From DATCLA01 sp036564195 (GTDB lineage Bacteria; Bacillota; UBA4882; UBA8346): DNA of 5,962 nt. The translations under genes and the position numbers were made by a program. A model generated the notes under the pieces. The model ran no database searches. It was not told the origin of the DNA and saw only the letters and a list, made by a program, of their open reading frames with translations. Positions 5,250-5,962 of the stretch are shown here, piece by piece (position 1 is the stretch's first letter; each line of letters starts with the position of its first letter). Where the stretch lies: contig DATCLA010000075.1 of NCBI GenBank assembly GCA_036564195.1, forward strand, positions 1-5,962. Direction: 5' to 3'.

Positions 5250-5832
5250 TAGTAGTTTTGAATTTGATTTTAAGCCGCTAATCCGGAAAATCCAAAACAA
5301 CCCGAGCTCAGTCTGGATTTTACTGGGTTTGGCCGGGGTGGGTTTGTGGCTGCTGGCCGGAACCGGCAGCCGACCGGAACCGGCGAGATATAATCCACCG
5401 GCCAGGGAAGGAGTAAGTCAGGAAACGGCGGCTGTTAACCGCTCCGCTGAACACCGGCTGGAAGAGGAGATTACCCAAATTTTGCAGCAGATTTCCGGTG
5501 CGGGCCGGGTTCGGGTAGACCTGAGTTTAAAAACAGCGCACCGGAAGGTTTGGGAACGTCAGATCCGGACCAATAAACGGGTCTCTCAACAACAAGGTGA
5601 AATGGATACCGAAGAGAGTACCAGTGATGAGCTGGTCTTTGCAAAAACCCGAGATGGCACCGATACTCCGGTGTTAAAGGAAGAACTGGCGCCGGAGGTT
5701 CAAGGGGTACTGGTAGTGGCAACCGGTGCCCGGGATAACACAATCAAGCGTCTTTTAACTGAGACAGTGATGACTATTTTGGATTTGCCCGCCCACCGGG
5801 TAATGGTAATTGCCGGAAAGGATGAGTTGTAA
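5242..5832 (+). CDS. spoIIIAG: SpoIIIAG, ring-forming stage III sporulation protein
   Basis: This is a bitopic protein whose extracytoplasmic domain forms, in B. subtilis, a large oligomeric ring of the channel between mother cell and forespore through an EscJ/PrgK-like ring-building motif. At 196 residues it is shorter than the B. subtilis protein (229), mainly in the N-terminal and linker parts. It has a short cytoplasmic N-terminus, one membrane segment (~24-41), a Pro-rich linker (~42-69) and the ring domain (~70-196). Recognisable blocks are LEEEITQILQQISGAGRV, PEVQGVLVVATGA and LDLPAHRVMVIAG. The insertion that builds the beta-triangle in B. subtilis is retained (KVWERQI to APEVQGV, only a few residues shorter). 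ATG 5242 was chosen over 5218 because GGGGTGA precedes it at 5 nt and the overlap with spoIIIAF is then 8 nt, as at the AA/AB junction. Confidence 0.96.
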   Translation: MSNSSFEFDFKPLIRKIQNNPSSVWILLGLAGVGLWLLAGTGSRPEPARYNPPAREGVSQETAAVNRSAEHRLEEEITQILQQISGAGRVRVDLSLKTAHRKVWERQIRTNKRVSQQQGEMDTEESTSDELVFAKTRDGTDTPVLKEELAPEVQGVLVVATGARDNTIKRLLTETVMTILDLPAHRVMVIAGKDEL

Positions 5833-5962
5833 TGAAACCAAAATTAACAGTCCAAAGTCAATTCCAAAAAACAAAACAGTTGTTGGCGGCGGTATTATTT
5901 GGTGGTCTGTTCTGGGTGGGTTATCATTATATCGATTCATTAAACCAACCCCGGCCCGAACC
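5832..5962 (+). CDS. spoIIIAH: SpoIIIAH, N-terminal part, cut by right window edge
   Basis: This is the start of the mother-cell partner of forespore SpoIIQ. In known systems the extracellular domain of SpoIIIAH binds SpoIIQ to form the zipper and channel joining the two cells. Only 43 residues and part of another are visible: a basic cytoplasmic N-terminus (1-15), one membrane segment (~16-34, LLAAVLFGGLFWVGYHYI), then the start of a Pro-rich linker. The SpoIIQ-binding ring domain is off the edge. The identity rests on position directly after spoIIIAG and on topology, since the N-terminus itself is poorly conserved. The ATG overlaps the spoIIIAG stop by one base (TAATG), with GGAAAGGA at 5815-5822 as ribosome binding site. 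Confidence 0.9.
   Translation, partial: MKPKLTVQSQFQKTKQLLAAVLFGGLFWVGYHYIDSLNQPRPE

Noticed and set aside
5471..5743. Minus-strand 90-residue open frame within spoIIIAG
   Set aside because: Its translation is Pro/Leu-rich and has no plausible start context; it is antisense to the conserved ring domain.
1..5962. CRISPR array, tRNA, rRNA or riboswitch
   Set aside because: I saw no regularly spaced repeats, no tRNA-like cloverleaf and no recognised riboswitch core on either strand.

Overview
The window holds the start of a spoIIIA sporulation operon from an endospore-forming member of the Firmicutes (Bacillota), probably of clostridial type. Seven complete genes (spoIIIAA, AB, AC, AD, AE, AF, AG) and the first 43 codons of spoIIIAH lie in the canonical order on the + strand. 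The operon occurs only in endospore formers. The clostridial leaning comes from the CD1247-like zinc-ribbon gene just upstream. The sequence alone does not identify the species.

Layout. (1) Bases 1-412 are AT-rich. They hold the 3' part of an XRE/phage-repressor-type regulator that runs off the left edge, followed by a good intrinsic terminator. (2) Bases 413-796 have no intact gene. They carry a frameshifted, stop-containing remnant of an IS66-family transposase, a 9-bp hairpin and a stretch that looks like mobile-element end sequence. (3) Bases 813-1265 encode a 150-residue acidic helical protein with a C-terminal four-cysteine zinc ribbon. The likely start is a TTG, not the GTG inside its ribosome binding site. 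(4) Bases 1266-1372 combine an 8-bp perfect GC-rich hairpin (probable terminator) with a sigma-E-like promoter in overlapping sequence. (5) Bases 1373-5962 are the spoIIIA operon. Its genes are packed tightly: gaps are at most 19 nt, two junctions overlap by 8 nt, one by 1 nt, and one pair abuts.

How the genes work together. In known spore formers the SpoIIIA proteins are made in the mother cell under sigma-E. With forespore SpoIIQ they build a channel or feeding-tube complex across the two membranes around the engulfed forespore. SpoIIIAA is the cytoplasmic ATPase. AB, AC, AD and AE are membrane components related to or resembling secretion-system parts. AF, AG and AH carry ring-building-motif domains in the intermembrane space. 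The complex supports late sigma-G activity and forespore integrity. Nothing here departs from that architecture, so I do not claim a new system. The more interesting points are the uncharacterised zinc-ribbon neighbour, the overlapping terminator and promoter, the missing canonical start behind the spoIIIAA Shine-Dalgarno sequence, and the mobile-element debris immediately upstream.
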